35,323 nt of DNA from JANLTP01 sp031363055 (GTDB taxonomy: Bacteria; Pseudomonadota; Gammaproteobacteria; Burkholderiales; Burkholderiaceae_E). The translations under genes were made by a program, and so were the position numbers. A model generated the notes under the pieces. The model was not told the DNA's origin. It was given only the letters and a program-made list of their open reading frames with translations, and ran no database searches. The stretch lies in contig JANLTP010000232.1 in assembly GCA_031363055.1 (NCBI GenBank), positions 1-35,323 of the forward strand, written 5' to 3'. Below are positions 1-8,929 of this stretch, in pieces. The stretch's first letter is position 1; every line of letters starts with the position of its first letter.

Positions 1-1
1 G

Positions 2-298
2 GGCGCTCTCGTGTCAGCCTTTCAGGGTGCCGGATTGGGCAAGGTGGTGGAGTCCTGGATCGGGTCTGGTCAGAACATGCCCATCAACGGCGATCAGTTG
101 CAGCAGGTGCTCGGCAAAGACAAGATTGCCGATATCGCCCAGCAACTGGGTATGTCACATCAGGATACGGCTGGGCAACTGTCGAGTGCCCTGCCGAAAA
201 TCATCGACATGCTGACACCGCATGGCCAGGCTCCGCAAGGTGGCTTGGGCGATATCGGTTCGATCATCGGCATGCTGCAAAAGGGTATGTCGCGCTAG
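2..298 (+). CDS. YidB-like DUF937 protein, 3' part (start lies outside window)
   Basis: The frame is open to the left edge of the window (first full codon at base 2), so the N-terminus is missing. About 98 residues are visible. They match the C-terminal two thirds of the YidB/DUF937 family: a GLG..ESW segment, a NGDQLQQVLG-like helix, an IAQQLGMS helix and the family signature LPKIIDMLTPHG, followed by a Gly-rich tail ending in a short helix. E. coli YidB is about 130 residues, so roughly 30 residues lie upstream. The GTG at 11 is in frame, but family similarity continues to its left, so I do not think it is the real start. The biological role of YidB proteins is not established. It converges with the barstar-like gene, and the 47-base gap between the two shows no clear terminator. 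Confidence 0.8.
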   Translation, partial: GALVSAFQGAGLGKVVESWIGSGQNMPINGDQLQQVLGKDKIADIAQQLGMSHQDTAGQLSSALPKIIDMLTPHGQAPQGGLGDIGSIIGMLQKGMSR

Positions 299-345
299 TC
301 GTCGATCATCGATTGATTGTTGACAATCAACGGCCTTCGGATGTT

Positions 346-756
346 TTACTGCTGCTTCGACACCGAGTAGAACACCCGGAATGCCGTCCGCTGGTCAAAA
401 AAATAATCGCCAGCCTCGCGAAACGCATCAAGCACGGCATTACGCTCGGTCAGCCCGAAGGCTGGATTCTCGGGCAAATTCTCGAGGACGACGACAAAGC
501 CCGGTTGCTGGCCACCGGTCTGTGCTTTCATTTCCTTCAAGCAACCGAATAATGAATCTGCGCTATCGACCGAGCGACGCGACAGCTTCAGGTCCTTGAC
601 GAGTCCGGCCAGAACCGAGCAGCTATCGCGGCAGTCCTGCAAGTTGGCGTGCAACAGCGTTTGATCGGCGAAGTTCGCCGCTCGCTTCAGATCATCAAGC
701 ACATAGGCTGCAAGCGGCAGAACCGCATGTAACGGCGTGTTGCTGAACGCGGTCAC
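346..756 (-). CDS. Barstar-family protein (barnase-inhibitor fold), orphan
   Basis: A 136-residue protein starting at GTG. A TGA lies two codons upstream, so no ATG start is available. The C-terminal 90 residues follow the barstar pattern: a helix, an S(A/V)DSLFGCLKEM-like helix in the place where barstar has NLDALWDAL, a hydrophobic strand PGFVVVLENL, a helix ERNAVLDAFREAGDYF, and a final strand FRVFYSV. Barstar inhibits barnase-type RNases by plugging the active site with acidic residues. Many proteobacterial members have no RNase partner beside them and no proven role. No ribonuclease gene is seen here on either strand: neighbours are a YidB-like gene and DUF1631. The N-terminal 45 residues do not resemble barstar and may be an added helical segment. 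Family assignment is good, function unknown. Confidence 0.7.
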   Translation of the reverse strand: MTAFSNTPLHAVLPLAAYVLDDLKRAANFADQTLLHANLQDCRDSCSVLAGLVKDLKLSRRSVDSADSLFGCLKEMKAQTGGQQPGFVVVLENLPENPAFGLTERNAVLDAFREAGDYFFDQRTAFRVFYSVSKQQ

Positions 757-786
757 GATTCAAAGCCAAGTAGTCAACGGCGCGCA

Positions 787-805
787 GCGATCACGATTTG
801 ATCGC
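787..805. repeat. Inverted repeat in the barstar/DUF1631 spacer
   Basis: Perfect 7-bp arms GCGATCA and TGATCGC flank a 5-base loop (CGATT). It lies 31 bases upstream of the barstar-like start, so it could be an operator. No T-tract follows on either side, which argues against a strong intrinsic terminator. Confidence 0.3.
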
Positions 806-855
806 CGCTGTGGCCATTGAATAGTTGATTTCATCCGCGCCATGCTAATGCAGAT

Positions 856-878
856 TTCGGTCAATGCAAAGGACCGAA
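856..878 (-). terminator. Possible weak hairpin after the DUF1631 gene
   Basis: Perfect 7-bp arms TTCGGTC and GACCGAA flank a 9-base loop, 13 bases beyond the DUF1631 stop codon in the direction of transcription. The position suits a transcript 3' end, but there is no T-run after it, so terminator function is doubtful. Confidence 0.25.
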
Positions 879-891
879 TCAATGCACGGCG

Positions 892-3288
892 TCAGCCGGG
901 AATAGTGATCGCGTCGGCCAGACTCTGATCCGGTACATTGATCTGGCCAATAGCATGATCGACACTGCTGCGTCGCTCAAGCACTTTCGCCTTGCCACTG
1001 GCGAAGAGCGCTGCGAATTGACTCGAATCAAGTGATCGCGCCTCGTCAGGGAACCGGCTCAAGATGTACAGTTTCTGAGACGGGCTGACCCAGGCCAATT
1101 TGTACTGCTTGATTTCACCGTTATCATCAACTTCGATCAGGTCCCCGCGCGCAACCTCGGCGACGGCACGACTCAGTCCCGCTTTCGGATCGACGGCTGG
1201 AATCGGCTTGGCATCGACGGCGCGCGGCGGCGTGTACATGATCGAGCCATCCGAGCGCATCCGTACCCGCGACAAGCCGCGCTCGGCCACCGTTTGTACC
1301 GGCTTAGCCTGTTTGGCGGACTCGATGGCCTTGGTGTGAATGCGCAGCAACTCGTTGAAGAACGCCTCGCGCTCCACTTTGGGAATCTCGACCGGCTTCA
1401 AACCGCGCATCAAGCCAGTGATCAGTTTCGGTAACAACGAAGCGAGCTTCGGTATTTCGGAGGGCACCTTCGGCACTACGCTCCAGATCAATGCCTCGGC
1501 GATTTTCAGACTATCGGCAACATTCATGGCGTCGCCCTGCTCAGAGGTACCGGCGGCCGCGATCGCATCGGACCACCAGGTCACCAGGAAGTCCTTGACG
1601 AATACCGGCGTCGACTCATCGATTCGTTCACCCAACATGTTCTTGGCGCGCTCACGGGCAGAAGCGCGGGCCTCGATCTGCTCGGCGGCCTGCGTCATGT
1701 CGGACAGTCGCGAGTCACGCCGACTGGCTTCGGTAGCGACCGTTTCATCCAGCTTTAAAAGCGCCTCTTCAAAGACCGCCAGATCGCTGTCAAAGTGCAC
1801 CAGGATCCACTCGATCAAACTCTCCAGACCCGTGACAATCGGGCCGTCCAAGGCCAGATCAGTGTCTGGATCCGAGGCGACTTCGGAGATCCGGTCGATC
1901 AGCCGACGCATCGGATGCTGGCGACGCGCAAAGAAGCTTCGATCGAGCAACGCCGCCTTGATCGCGACAATCTGCAATCGCAACAATTGCTGTTTCGCCA
2001 CGTCGGCCAAATGCCGGTCGGCGACGATGTAGTCAAACACCATCGACACAAAATCGACCGTCAACTGATCGAGCGGTGAACCCTTGTCGCGCGCTCGATC
2101 AGAAATATCGCTGATCAATTGCGGGTCAACGAACGGGCTGCGACCCGCCTGTATTTGTAGATGCGCGATCGATTCGATCAGCGTTGGCTGCACTTCGGGC
2201 AGAGGTAAGTCGGCAACGCCAAAGGTGTCTGGATCGGTCAGGAATTTTGCCACCGAGGCACGTGCCGAAGGCATGCCCTGGGCAAGCTGCTGCATCGATA
2301 GATTCAAGGCCGATATCAGCTCGGCTTGCTGCGCCAGATCGACATGCGCTCGGGCACCGCTCAGAGCGTCGGCCGCCGCTCGCGAGTTGCCACCGCCCTG
2401 AGTGCCCAATGCACCGCCGCCGGCAGCGCCGTTGGCGCCAGCCATCTCACCCGTTCCTGCGTAGGCGTGACCGGCTCCGCCACCGCCTGCGCCCTGCCCC
2501 GACAAACTGCCCGATCCATCGCCAGCGTCTGAATCGTTGCCGCCGACGCCCGCCGTACGTCGCGCAGCACCCCCCACCGAGGTCACCTGTTGCTTGATCT
2601 TGGGCAAGATACTGCGCGCCTTCAAGCGTTCATTGACCGAGGCGTAGATCGCATTAAGACCCGTGCTGACATGCGGCTCGAAGGCATCGAGCAAGGCTAT
2701 CTGAACCTCGGGCTTGGCCGAGACTTCGGCCAGTGATAATTTCAGCGCTTCATAAACCGCCTCAGGCGCAACCGGATGCTGAGTCTCTTCAAACCAGTCG
2801 CGCTCCAGCAAGGCGGCCAAACGGGCTCGGATACCGAGAACTTCTTCAGGGTCGAGGCGACCGCGGGTTTTGCTGATCAATCTGTCAACCGTCAGTTTGT
2901 CCGAGAAGACTGCGTCATCCATCAACTGCAGTTCACCTTCGAAGGATTTTTCCGGCTTATCGTCGCCGTTCTTTTGAAACAGGCGTCGCTCGAATCCATC
3001 AATGAATGATTTCTTGAATCCGAGTTCTATGTTGGTACGATTGGCTCGAACGACCGATGAGGCTTCAATCAGAAACTGTTGTCCATCACGCTCGCTGCGG
3101 CCCAGCGCCTGTGCCGCCAGATCTTCGCCCATTCGGGTCAAGGCATTCGAAACCATGGTGCATAACTGCACCACCACCGACTCACGACACTCTTCGAGCA
3201 GCTCGAAGCGAATCCGCGCGTCTGCCGGGATACCGCGCCCTTGCTGGTCAATGCTGGGAGCGTCGGTTTTCGTAGCTTCTACGGCCAT
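892..3288 (-). CDS. DUF1631 family protein
   Basis: 798 residues, starting at ATG with an AAAGG ribosome-binding site nine bases upstream. The family is recognised by its central signature, roughly residues 425-470: a VFDYIVADRHL segment, then RLQ...KAALLDRSFFARRQHPMRRL. DUF1631 proteins are large cytoplasmic proteins of proteobacteria. Some databases label them thymidine phosphorylase, but nothing here looks like that enzyme. The N-terminal part (residues 20-235) is helical. Residues about 239-303 form a low-complexity linker almost entirely of Gly, Ala, Ser and Thr. The C-terminal 110 residues (GDLIEVDDNGEIKQYKLAW...YILS) form a beta-rich module resembling PilZ-like domains, which would suggest nucleotide sensing, but this is inference. 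It lies 224 bases downstream of maeB in the same direction and may be transcribed separately. Confidence 0.8.
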   Translation of the reverse strand: MAVEATKTDAPSIDQQGRGIPADARIRFELLEECRESVVVQLCTMVSNALTRMGEDLAAQALGRSERDGQQFLIEASSVVRANRTNIELGFKKSFIDGFERRLFQKNGDDKPEKSFEGELQLMDDAVFSDKLTVDRLISKTRGRLDPEEVLGIRARLAALLERDWFEETQHPVAPEAVYEALKLSLAEVSAKPEVQIALLDAFEPHVSTGLNAIYASVNERLKARSILPKIKQQVTSVGGAARRTAGVGGNDSDAGDGSGSLSGQGAGGGGAGHAYAGTGEMAGANGAAGGGALGTQGGGNSRAAADALSGARAHVDLAQQAELISALNLSMQQLAQGMPSARASVAKFLTDPDTFGVADLPLPEVQPTLIESIAHLQIQAGRSPFVDPQLISDISDRARDKGSPLDQLTVDFVSMVFDYIVADRHLADVAKQQLLRLQIVAIKAALLDRSFFARRQHPMRRLIDRISEVASDPDTDLALDGPIVTGLESLIEWILVHFDSDLAVFEEALLKLDETVATEASRRDSRLSDMTQAAEQIEARASARERAKNMLGERIDESTPVFVKDFLVTWWSDAIAAAGTSEQGDAMNVADSLKIAEALIWSVVPKVPSEIPKLASLLPKLITGLMRGLKPVEIPKVEREAFFNELLRIHTKAIESAKQAKPVQTVAERGLSRVRMRSDGSIMYTPPRAVDAKPIPAVDPKAGLSRAVAEVARGDLIEVDDNGEIKQYKLAWVSPSQKLYILSRFPDEARSLDSSQFAALFASGKAKVLERRSSVDHAIGQINVPDQSLADAITIPG

Positions 3289-3512
3289 TACACAATACCT
3301 TTACGAGCCAATTCTGCGGCGAATCACGACCACCGCACGATAGAGTTTTGGAAAGGCTAACGGTTTGCAGCGATGCCGGCAATCATGAGGCTCCAGGCGG
3401 AGGCGACTCATCACAGGTCATCGGACGAACGGCCGCCGCAGGCGCATCAGCGGCGTTCAGCGATCAGGGGCAGCCATCAACCCTTGTCAACGCGTATCAA
3501 CGGGCGTCGGCG

Positions 3513-5789
3513 TCAACGCGAGTCAGCGGCGTCGACGACGCTCCAGGCCGTCATGTTGACGATACGTCGCACGGTCGCCGACGCGGTCAGAATGTGCACC
3601 GGCGCGGCTGCACCCAGCAACACCGGTCCGATGGCGATTTGATTACCGGCCGCCGTTTTCAGCAGGTTGTAGGCAATGTTGGCGGCATCAATGCTCGGCA
3701 ACACCAACAGATTGGCATCTCCTTTGAGCGTTGAGAACGGCATGATGCTGCGACGATAGTTGGCGTCGAGCGCCGCATCGCCCTGCATCTCGCCATCGAT
3801 CTCGAGATCCGGCAGCCTGGCCTGAATCAGTTTCAACGCTTCGCGCATCTTGCGTGCCGACGGACTGTTCGAGCTGCCAAAGTTTGAATTCGACAACAGC
3901 GCCACTTTTGGCAGGATGCCGAAGCGCTTGAGTTCCTCAGCCGCCAGCACCGTCATTTCCGCCAGCTCCTGGGCATTGGGATCGGCGTTGACATGGGTGT
4001 CGACCAGCGTGACTTGCCGGCCGGGCAACATCAAGGTGTTCATGGCGGCATAGACCCCGACGCCGGGTCGGCGGCCGATGATCTGATCGATATATTCAAG
4101 GTGTTGTGCGAAGCTGCCAAAGGTGCCGCAAATCATCGCATCGGCCTCGCGCAGGCGAATCATCATCGCGCCGATCAAGGTCAGGCGTCGGCGCATTTCA
4201 ATCTTGGCGTATTGCTCGGTGATGCCCGCCCGGCAGGCCAGCCGGTGGTACTCCTGCCAATAACGGCGATAGCGCTCGTCCCATTCCGGATTGACAATCT
4301 CGAAATCGACGCCGGCCGTCAAACGCAAACCGAATCGTTCGATGCGCCGCTCGATCACGGCGGGGCGGCCGATCAGAATCGGCTTGGCGATCTTTTCATC
4401 GACCACCACCTGAATCGCCCTGAGTACGCGCTCGTCTTCGCCCTCGCAATAAACGACATTCTGGCGTGGCGCAGCCTTGGCCGATGCAAAAATCGGCTTC
4501 ATGAAGTTACCCGAGTGGTACACAAACTGCTCGAGCTGAGTCCGATAGACTTCAAAGTCAAGAATTGGTCGGGTGGCGACGCCAGACTCCATGGCCGCCT
4601 TGGCCACCGCCGGTGCAATACGCACAATCAATCGCGGATCGAACGGCTTCGGTATCAGATACTCCGGACCATAAACGAGGGGCGATGAGCTATACGCAGT
4701 GGCCACCACATCGGAGATTTCGGCGCGCGCCAGTTCGGCGACGGCATAGACGGCGGCCAACTCCATCGAACGCGTGATGGTGGTCGCACCGACATCGAGG
4801 GCACCGCGGAAAATGAACGGAAAACACAAGACGTTGTTGACCTGATTCGGATAGTCCGACCGGCCGGTGGCGACGATCGCATCGCTACGAACTTCGCGAA
4901 CTTCCTCGGGCATGATTTCCGGTGTCGGATTGGCCAGCGCAAATACCAGCGGCTGCTTGCCCATTTTGACGACCATCGATTGCTTGAGTGCGCCAGCAGC
5001 CGACAGGCCAAGGAATACATCGGCACCATCCATGATGTCATCGAGTTTGCGCGCCGAAGTGTTCTGCGCAAACCGCGACTTGTCCGGATCCATCAGTTCC
5101 GTTCGGCCTTGGTACACCACACCAATCAGATCGTTGACCCAGATGTTTTCAATAGGCAAACCCAGATCGACCAGCAGATCGAGACAAGCGAGCGCGGCGG
5201 CGCCAGCGCCACAACAGACCAGCTTGATATCGCGAATGTTCTTGCCGACCACCTGCAGGCCGTTCACCAACGCCGCCCCGACCACAATAGCGGTGCCGTG
5301 CTGATCGTCGTGAAACACGGGGATCTTCATGCGCTCGCGCAACTTGCGCTCGACCGCGAAACAATCGGGCGCCTTGATGTCTTCGAGGTTGATGCCACCA
5401 AACGTCGGTTCCAGCGCCGCAATGATATCGACCAGTTTATCAACGTCGAGTTCATTGAGTTCAAGGTCAAACACATCGATGCCGGCGAACTTCTTGAACA
5501 GAACGGCCTTGCCCTCCATGACCGGCTTGGCCGCCAGTGGACCGATATTGCCCAGGCCCAGAACCGCAGTTCCATTGGTGATGACGGCGACCAGATTGGC
5601 GCGACTGGTGTAAAGCGCTACAGTCGACGGATCGCGGACGATCTCTTCACAGGCGGCGGCGACGCCGGGCGAATAGGCGAGCGCCAGATCGCGCTGGTTG
5701 GTCAACTGCTTGGTCGCCACCACCGCAATTTTACCGGGCTGGCCGGTGCGGTGGTACTCCAATGCTGCCTGTCTGATTAGTGGATCCAT
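3513..5789 (-). CDS. maeB: NADP-dependent malic enzyme with phosphotransacetylase-like C-terminal domain (MaeB type)
   Basis: 758 residues, the usual length of MaeB. It converts malate to pyruvate and CO2 with reduction of NADP+, supplying NADPH and pyruvate in the cytoplasm. Residues 1-160 are the malic N-terminal domain: a LAYSPGVA motif, NGTAVLGLGNIG, and the metal-binding region GGINLEDIKAPDCF. Residues 160-420 are the NAD(P)-binding domain with a glycine-rich CCGAGAAALA segment and ANPTPEI. From about residue 430 the protein matches the phosphate acetyl/butyryltransferase family (NVVYCEGEDERVLRA, ending IGPVLLG...VHIL). In known MaeB proteins this tail is regulatory, binding acetyl-CoA, and not catalytic. 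A CAGG ribosome-binding site precedes the ATG by seven bases. It lies 71 bases behind the FAD/Fe-S dehydrogenase and probably shares its transcript. Confidence 0.95.
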   Translation of the reverse strand: MDPLIRQAALEYHRTGQPGKIAVVATKQLTNQRDLALAYSPGVAAACEEIVRDPSTVALYTSRANLVAVITNGTAVLGLGNIGPLAAKPVMEGKAVLFKKFAGIDVFDLELNELDVDKLVDIIAALEPTFGGINLEDIKAPDCFAVERKLRERMKIPVFHDDQHGTAIVVGAALVNGLQVVGKNIRDIKLVCCGAGAAALACLDLLVDLGLPIENIWVNDLIGVVYQGRTELMDPDKSRFAQNTSARKLDDIMDGADVFLGLSAAGALKQSMVVKMGKQPLVFALANPTPEIMPEEVREVRSDAIVATGRSDYPNQVNNVLCFPFIFRGALDVGATTITRSMELAAVYAVAELARAEISDVVATAYSSSPLVYGPEYLIPKPFDPRLIVRIAPAVAKAAMESGVATRPILDFEVYRTQLEQFVYHSGNFMKPIFASAKAAPRQNVVYCEGEDERVLRAIQVVVDEKIAKPILIGRPAVIERRIERFGLRLTAGVDFEIVNPEWDERYRRYWQEYHRLACRAGITEQYAKIEMRRRLTLIGAMMIRLREADAMICGTFGSFAQHLEYIDQIIGRRPGVGVYAAMNTLMLPGRQVTLVDTHVNADPNAQELAEMTVLAAEELKRFGILPKVALLSNSNFGSSNSPSARKMREALKLIQARLPDLEIDGEMQGDAALDANYRRSIMPFSTLKGDANLLVLPSIDAANIAYNLLKTAAGNQIAIGPVLLGAAAPVHILTASATVRRIVNMTAWSVVDAADSR

Positions 5790-5860
5790 GACTCAACCTG
5801 AAAAATTAGCCTGGGTTCGGCTTTTGGGAAAAGGTACGTGCGTAATGTGCGAGCGTAATA

Positions 5861-8800
5861 CTAAAGCGCCGCCGCCAGCACGCATGCAACATGTTGGGCC
5901 TTGCGGGCAGCCCCGTCCAGCACCTGGTGTCGACAACTGACGCCGTCGGCCACAATCAGATCGTCCGGGGCCGCGCTGCGGACCGCCGGCAGCAGCGTAG
6001 CCTCGGCCATCTTCATCGAGACCTCGAAATGCGATTTCGCGTAGCCAAACGCGCCCGCCATGCCACAACAACTCGACTCGATTGCACGGACCTCGAGATC
6101 GGGAATCCAGCCCAACACCTGCAGAACGGGCTTGAAAGCGTCAAAGGCTTTCTGATGGCAATGGCCGTGAACCAGTGCGCGTTTCGCGCTCAGGCGGCGC
6201 AGCTTCAGATTCAAGCGTCCCGCCGCCTGCTCCTTGACCAGAAACTCCTCAAACAACAGCGCGCTGGCCGCTAGCCGATCGGCATCGGCACCCAGTTTGA
6301 GTACCAGAAACTCATCCCGCAAGCTCAGCAGGCAAGACGGTTCGAGACCGACCACGGTCATGCCCTGCTCGACAAAGGGCATCAGTGCGTTCAGGGTGCG
6401 TTGCGCATATTGCCGGGCCAGCGGAATCTGACCATAGGCCAAAGCGGTTCGACCGCAGCACAGTGGCTGGCCGTCCGTCATCGCTGCCAACTGCGGCAAG
6501 TGAACGCGGTAACCGGCGGCTTCCAAAACCCGAACTGCGCAATGCAGCACTTCGGGCTCGAAATAGTTATTGAAGGTGTCGGCCCAGAGCACGACCTCCA
6601 TGGTTGCCACGCCGGCGTTGGGCTGCGGCACAGGCCGTTGCGACGTTTCGCGCAGGAACGAACGGCTGCTCCATACTGGCAGGCTGCGCAGGGCGGCAAA
6701 CCCCAGCGCCCGGCGCACTGCCGGCAGCACGCCGGGCAGCGCAGACGCCAGCTTGACGAGCGGCGCCAATCGCGACAGCCAAGGCGCCATGCGCGGCAAA
6801 GCAACGACCATTCGCTCGCTCAATTTCAGTGCGTGCGTCGAATGATAGTGATAAAGGAACTCGGTCTTCATGCGTGCCATGTCGACGCCGGTCGGACACT
6901 CGCGCTTGCAGCCTTTGCAACCGACGCATAAATCCATCGTGTCGTAGAGCGCTTGCGAAGTCAAGGCGCTACCGGCACCCGGCCCACCACCATCCGTTTC
7001 GAGTTGCCCGGACAGCGCCAATCGCAAGCTGTTGGCGCGCCCGCGCGTCAAGTGCTGCTCGTCGCGGGTAGCCCTGAAACTCGGGCACATCGTACCGGCG
7101 TCAAACTTGCGGCAATGGCCGTTGTTATTGCACATCTCGACCGCTTTGGCGAAGCCGCCGGTCGAGTCGCCACCGGTGCCCGGCGCGCTGACGGTCTCGG
7201 TCAACGGGTCATTCTGTACATTCCAGGCCGACCAGTCGAGCCCGCTCTTTAATGGCTCTGGTGCATAACCGGGCTTGAAGCGGAACAGGCTACGGTCGTC
7301 CATCTTGCCAGCACGCACAATTTTGCCGGGATTCATGAGACCGATCGGATCAAACAGATCCTTGACTTCCTCAAAGGCGCGCGTCAGTCGTTCACCGAAC
7401 TGCCATCCGACCCATTCACTGCGGACCAGTCCGTCGCCATGTTCTCCCGAGAACGCGCCCTTGTGTTGGCGCACCAGCAGCGACGCTTCTTCGGCGATTC
7501 TCCGCATCTTGGCAGCGCCGTCGCGGCGCATGTCGAGAATCGGCCGGACATGCAAGGTACCTACCGACGCATGGGCGTACCAGGTGCCGCGACTGCCGTG
7601 CCGCTGGAACACTTCGGACAGACGCGCCGTATACTCGGCCAAATGCTCGAGTGGCACCGCACAGTCTTCAATAAAGGAAACCGGCTTGCCGTCACCCTTG
7701 AGCGACATCATGATGTTCAAGCCGGCCTTGCGAACTTCCCAAAGCGCCTTTTGATCGGCCTCATCGGGCATCTGCACCACGGCGCCCGCCAGCCCGAGAT
7801 CCGCCATGAGTTCATTGAGTGCGCGCAGCCTCGACAATAACTCGGTACGTTGTTCGCCAGCAAACTCGACCAGCAAAACCGCCTGCGGCCAGTCGCCTTC
7901 GATCTTGACCAACGCGCGCTCGATGGTCGCGCGAAACACCGGATTCTGGCGCGACAGATCGATCATGGTCCGGTCGACCAGCTCCACTGCGCTCGGGCCG
8001 AGTTTGACAATATGCTGAGCGCTGTCCATGGCGCCATGAAAATCCGGGAAATTGACGACGCCGAGTACGCGGTGCTTGGGCAGCGGCGATAACTTCAAAT
8101 GTAATCGTCGAAAATAAGCGAGCGTGCCTTCCGAGCCGACCAGCAAATGCGACAGGTTCACCGATTGATCCTGGGTATACGGCAGCGGTGAGCGCGGATT
8201 GAAGACGTCGAGGTTATAGCCGCCAACCCGGCGCAGGACAGCCGGAAATTGGCGGGCAATTTCATCATGCTCGCGGGCACCCAACTCAAACAGGCTCGAT
8301 ACCAGCTTGCCGGTTCGAGCGCTGGCCATGGCTCGCGTCGCCTTGGGACCGAAGTCACCGAAGTACTCCTGGGTGCCATCCGACAAGATGGCGTCAATGC
8401 CCAGAACGTTATGCACCATGTTGCCGTAGGCGATCGAGCGCGAGCCACAGGAGTTATTGCCGGCCATACCGCCCAGAGTGGCCTGCGCCGAGGTCGAGAC
8501 ATCGACCGGAAACCACAGGCCGAGCGGCTTGAGTTCGGCGTTCAATTGGTCGAGCACCACACCGGGTTGAACTTCGGCGGTCATCCGGGCAGAATCAATA
8601 TTGATGATTCGATTCAGCGCCTTGCTGTTATCGATGACGAGCGCTGCCCCGACCGTCTGGCCACACTGGCTGGTGCCACCACCGCGCGCCAGAATTGGCA
8701 CCGACAACTCGCGCGCCAGATCGATCGCTGTGCTGACATCGGCTTCATCGGCCGGCACGACAACACCGACCGGCTCAATCTGATAAATCGATGCGTCGGT

Positions 8801-8929
8801 CGAATAGCGACCTCTGGCCGCACGATCGAACAGCACCTGACCGCGAATCAGCCGGCGCAATCGGTGCGCCAGGCGGCTGCGCTCGAGATCGGGCGACGCG
8901 ATCGAGCGAATCGGCTCAGGCGCGTTCAT
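5861..8929 (-). CDS. FAD- and Fe-S-binding 2-hydroxyacid dehydrogenase (YdiJ / D-2-hydroxyglutarate dehydrogenase-like)
   Basis: 1022 residues, close to E. coli YdiJ. From the N-terminus: an FAD-binding PCMH domain (roughly residues 45-260, with RGGGTSQCGQ and TLGGMAGNNSCGSRS flavin-contact motifs); an FAD-oxidase C-terminal domain (about 270-535, with FSGEHGDG); a ferredoxin region with two cysteine clusters near residues 598-615 (CNNNGHCRK...MCPS) and 667-677 (CVGCKGCKRECP), suited to two 4Fe-4S clusters; and a CCG-type heterodisulfide-reductase-like module with CCGRTALAYG near 826 and CCGMAGAFGY near 953. The family oxidises D-2-hydroxyacids (D-2-hydroxyglutarate, D-lactate, glycolate) to 2-oxoacids and passes electrons to the respiratory chain. 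The precise substrate cannot be read from sequence. Its ATG overlaps the stop of the GntR gene by four bases (ATGA), indicating translational coupling, and maeB follows. Confidence 0.85.
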   Translation of the reverse strand: MNAPEPIRSIASPDLERSRLAHRLRRLIRGQVLFDRAARGRYSTDASIYQIEPVGVVVPADEADVSTAIDLARELSVPILARGGGTSQCGQTVGAALVIDNSKALNRIINIDSARMTAEVQPGVVLDQLNAELKPLGLWFPVDVSTSAQATLGGMAGNNSCGSRSIAYGNMVHNVLGIDAILSDGTQEYFGDFGPKATRAMASARTGKLVSSLFELGAREHDEIARQFPAVLRRVGGYNLDVFNPRSPLPYTQDQSVNLSHLLVGSEGTLAYFRRLHLKLSPLPKHRVLGVVNFPDFHGAMDSAQHIVKLGPSAVELVDRTMIDLSRQNPVFRATIERALVKIEGDWPQAVLLVEFAGEQRTELLSRLRALNELMADLGLAGAVVQMPDEADQKALWEVRKAGLNIMMSLKGDGKPVSFIEDCAVPLEHLAEYTARLSEVFQRHGSRGTWYAHASVGTLHVRPILDMRRDGAAKMRRIAEEASLLVRQHKGAFSGEHGDGLVRSEWVGWQFGERLTRAFEEVKDLFDPIGLMNPGKIVRAGKMDDRSLFRFKPGYAPEPLKSGLDWSAWNVQNDPLTETVSAPGTGGDSTGGFAKAVEMCNNNGHCRKFDAGTMCPSFRATRDEQHLTRGRANSLRLALSGQLETDGGGPGAGSALTSQALYDTMDLCVGCKGCKRECPTGVDMARMKTEFLYHYHSTHALKLSERMVVALPRMAPWLSRLAPLVKLASALPGVLPAVRRALGFAALRSLPVWSSRSFLRETSQRPVPQPNAGVATMEVVLWADTFNNYFEPEVLHCAVRVLEAAGYRVHLPQLAAMTDGQPLCCGRTALAYGQIPLARQYAQRTLNALMPFVEQGMTVVGLEPSCLLSLRDEFLVLKLGADADRLAASALLFEEFLVKEQAAGRLNLKLRRLSAKRALVHGHCHQKAFDAFKPVLQVLGWIPDLEVRAIESSCCGMAGAFGYAKSHFEVSMKMAEATLLPAVRSAAPDDLIVADGVSCRHQVLDGAARKAQHVACVLAAAL

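Noticed and set aside
346..756. A barnase/barstar toxin-antitoxin pair
   Set aside because: No RNase-like gene is adjacent; the YidB-like neighbour is not a toxin family I know.
3993..4688. Plus-strand open frame of 231 codons antisense to maeB
   Set aside because: Shadow of the malic enzyme's phosphotransacetylase-like part; no recognisable domain.
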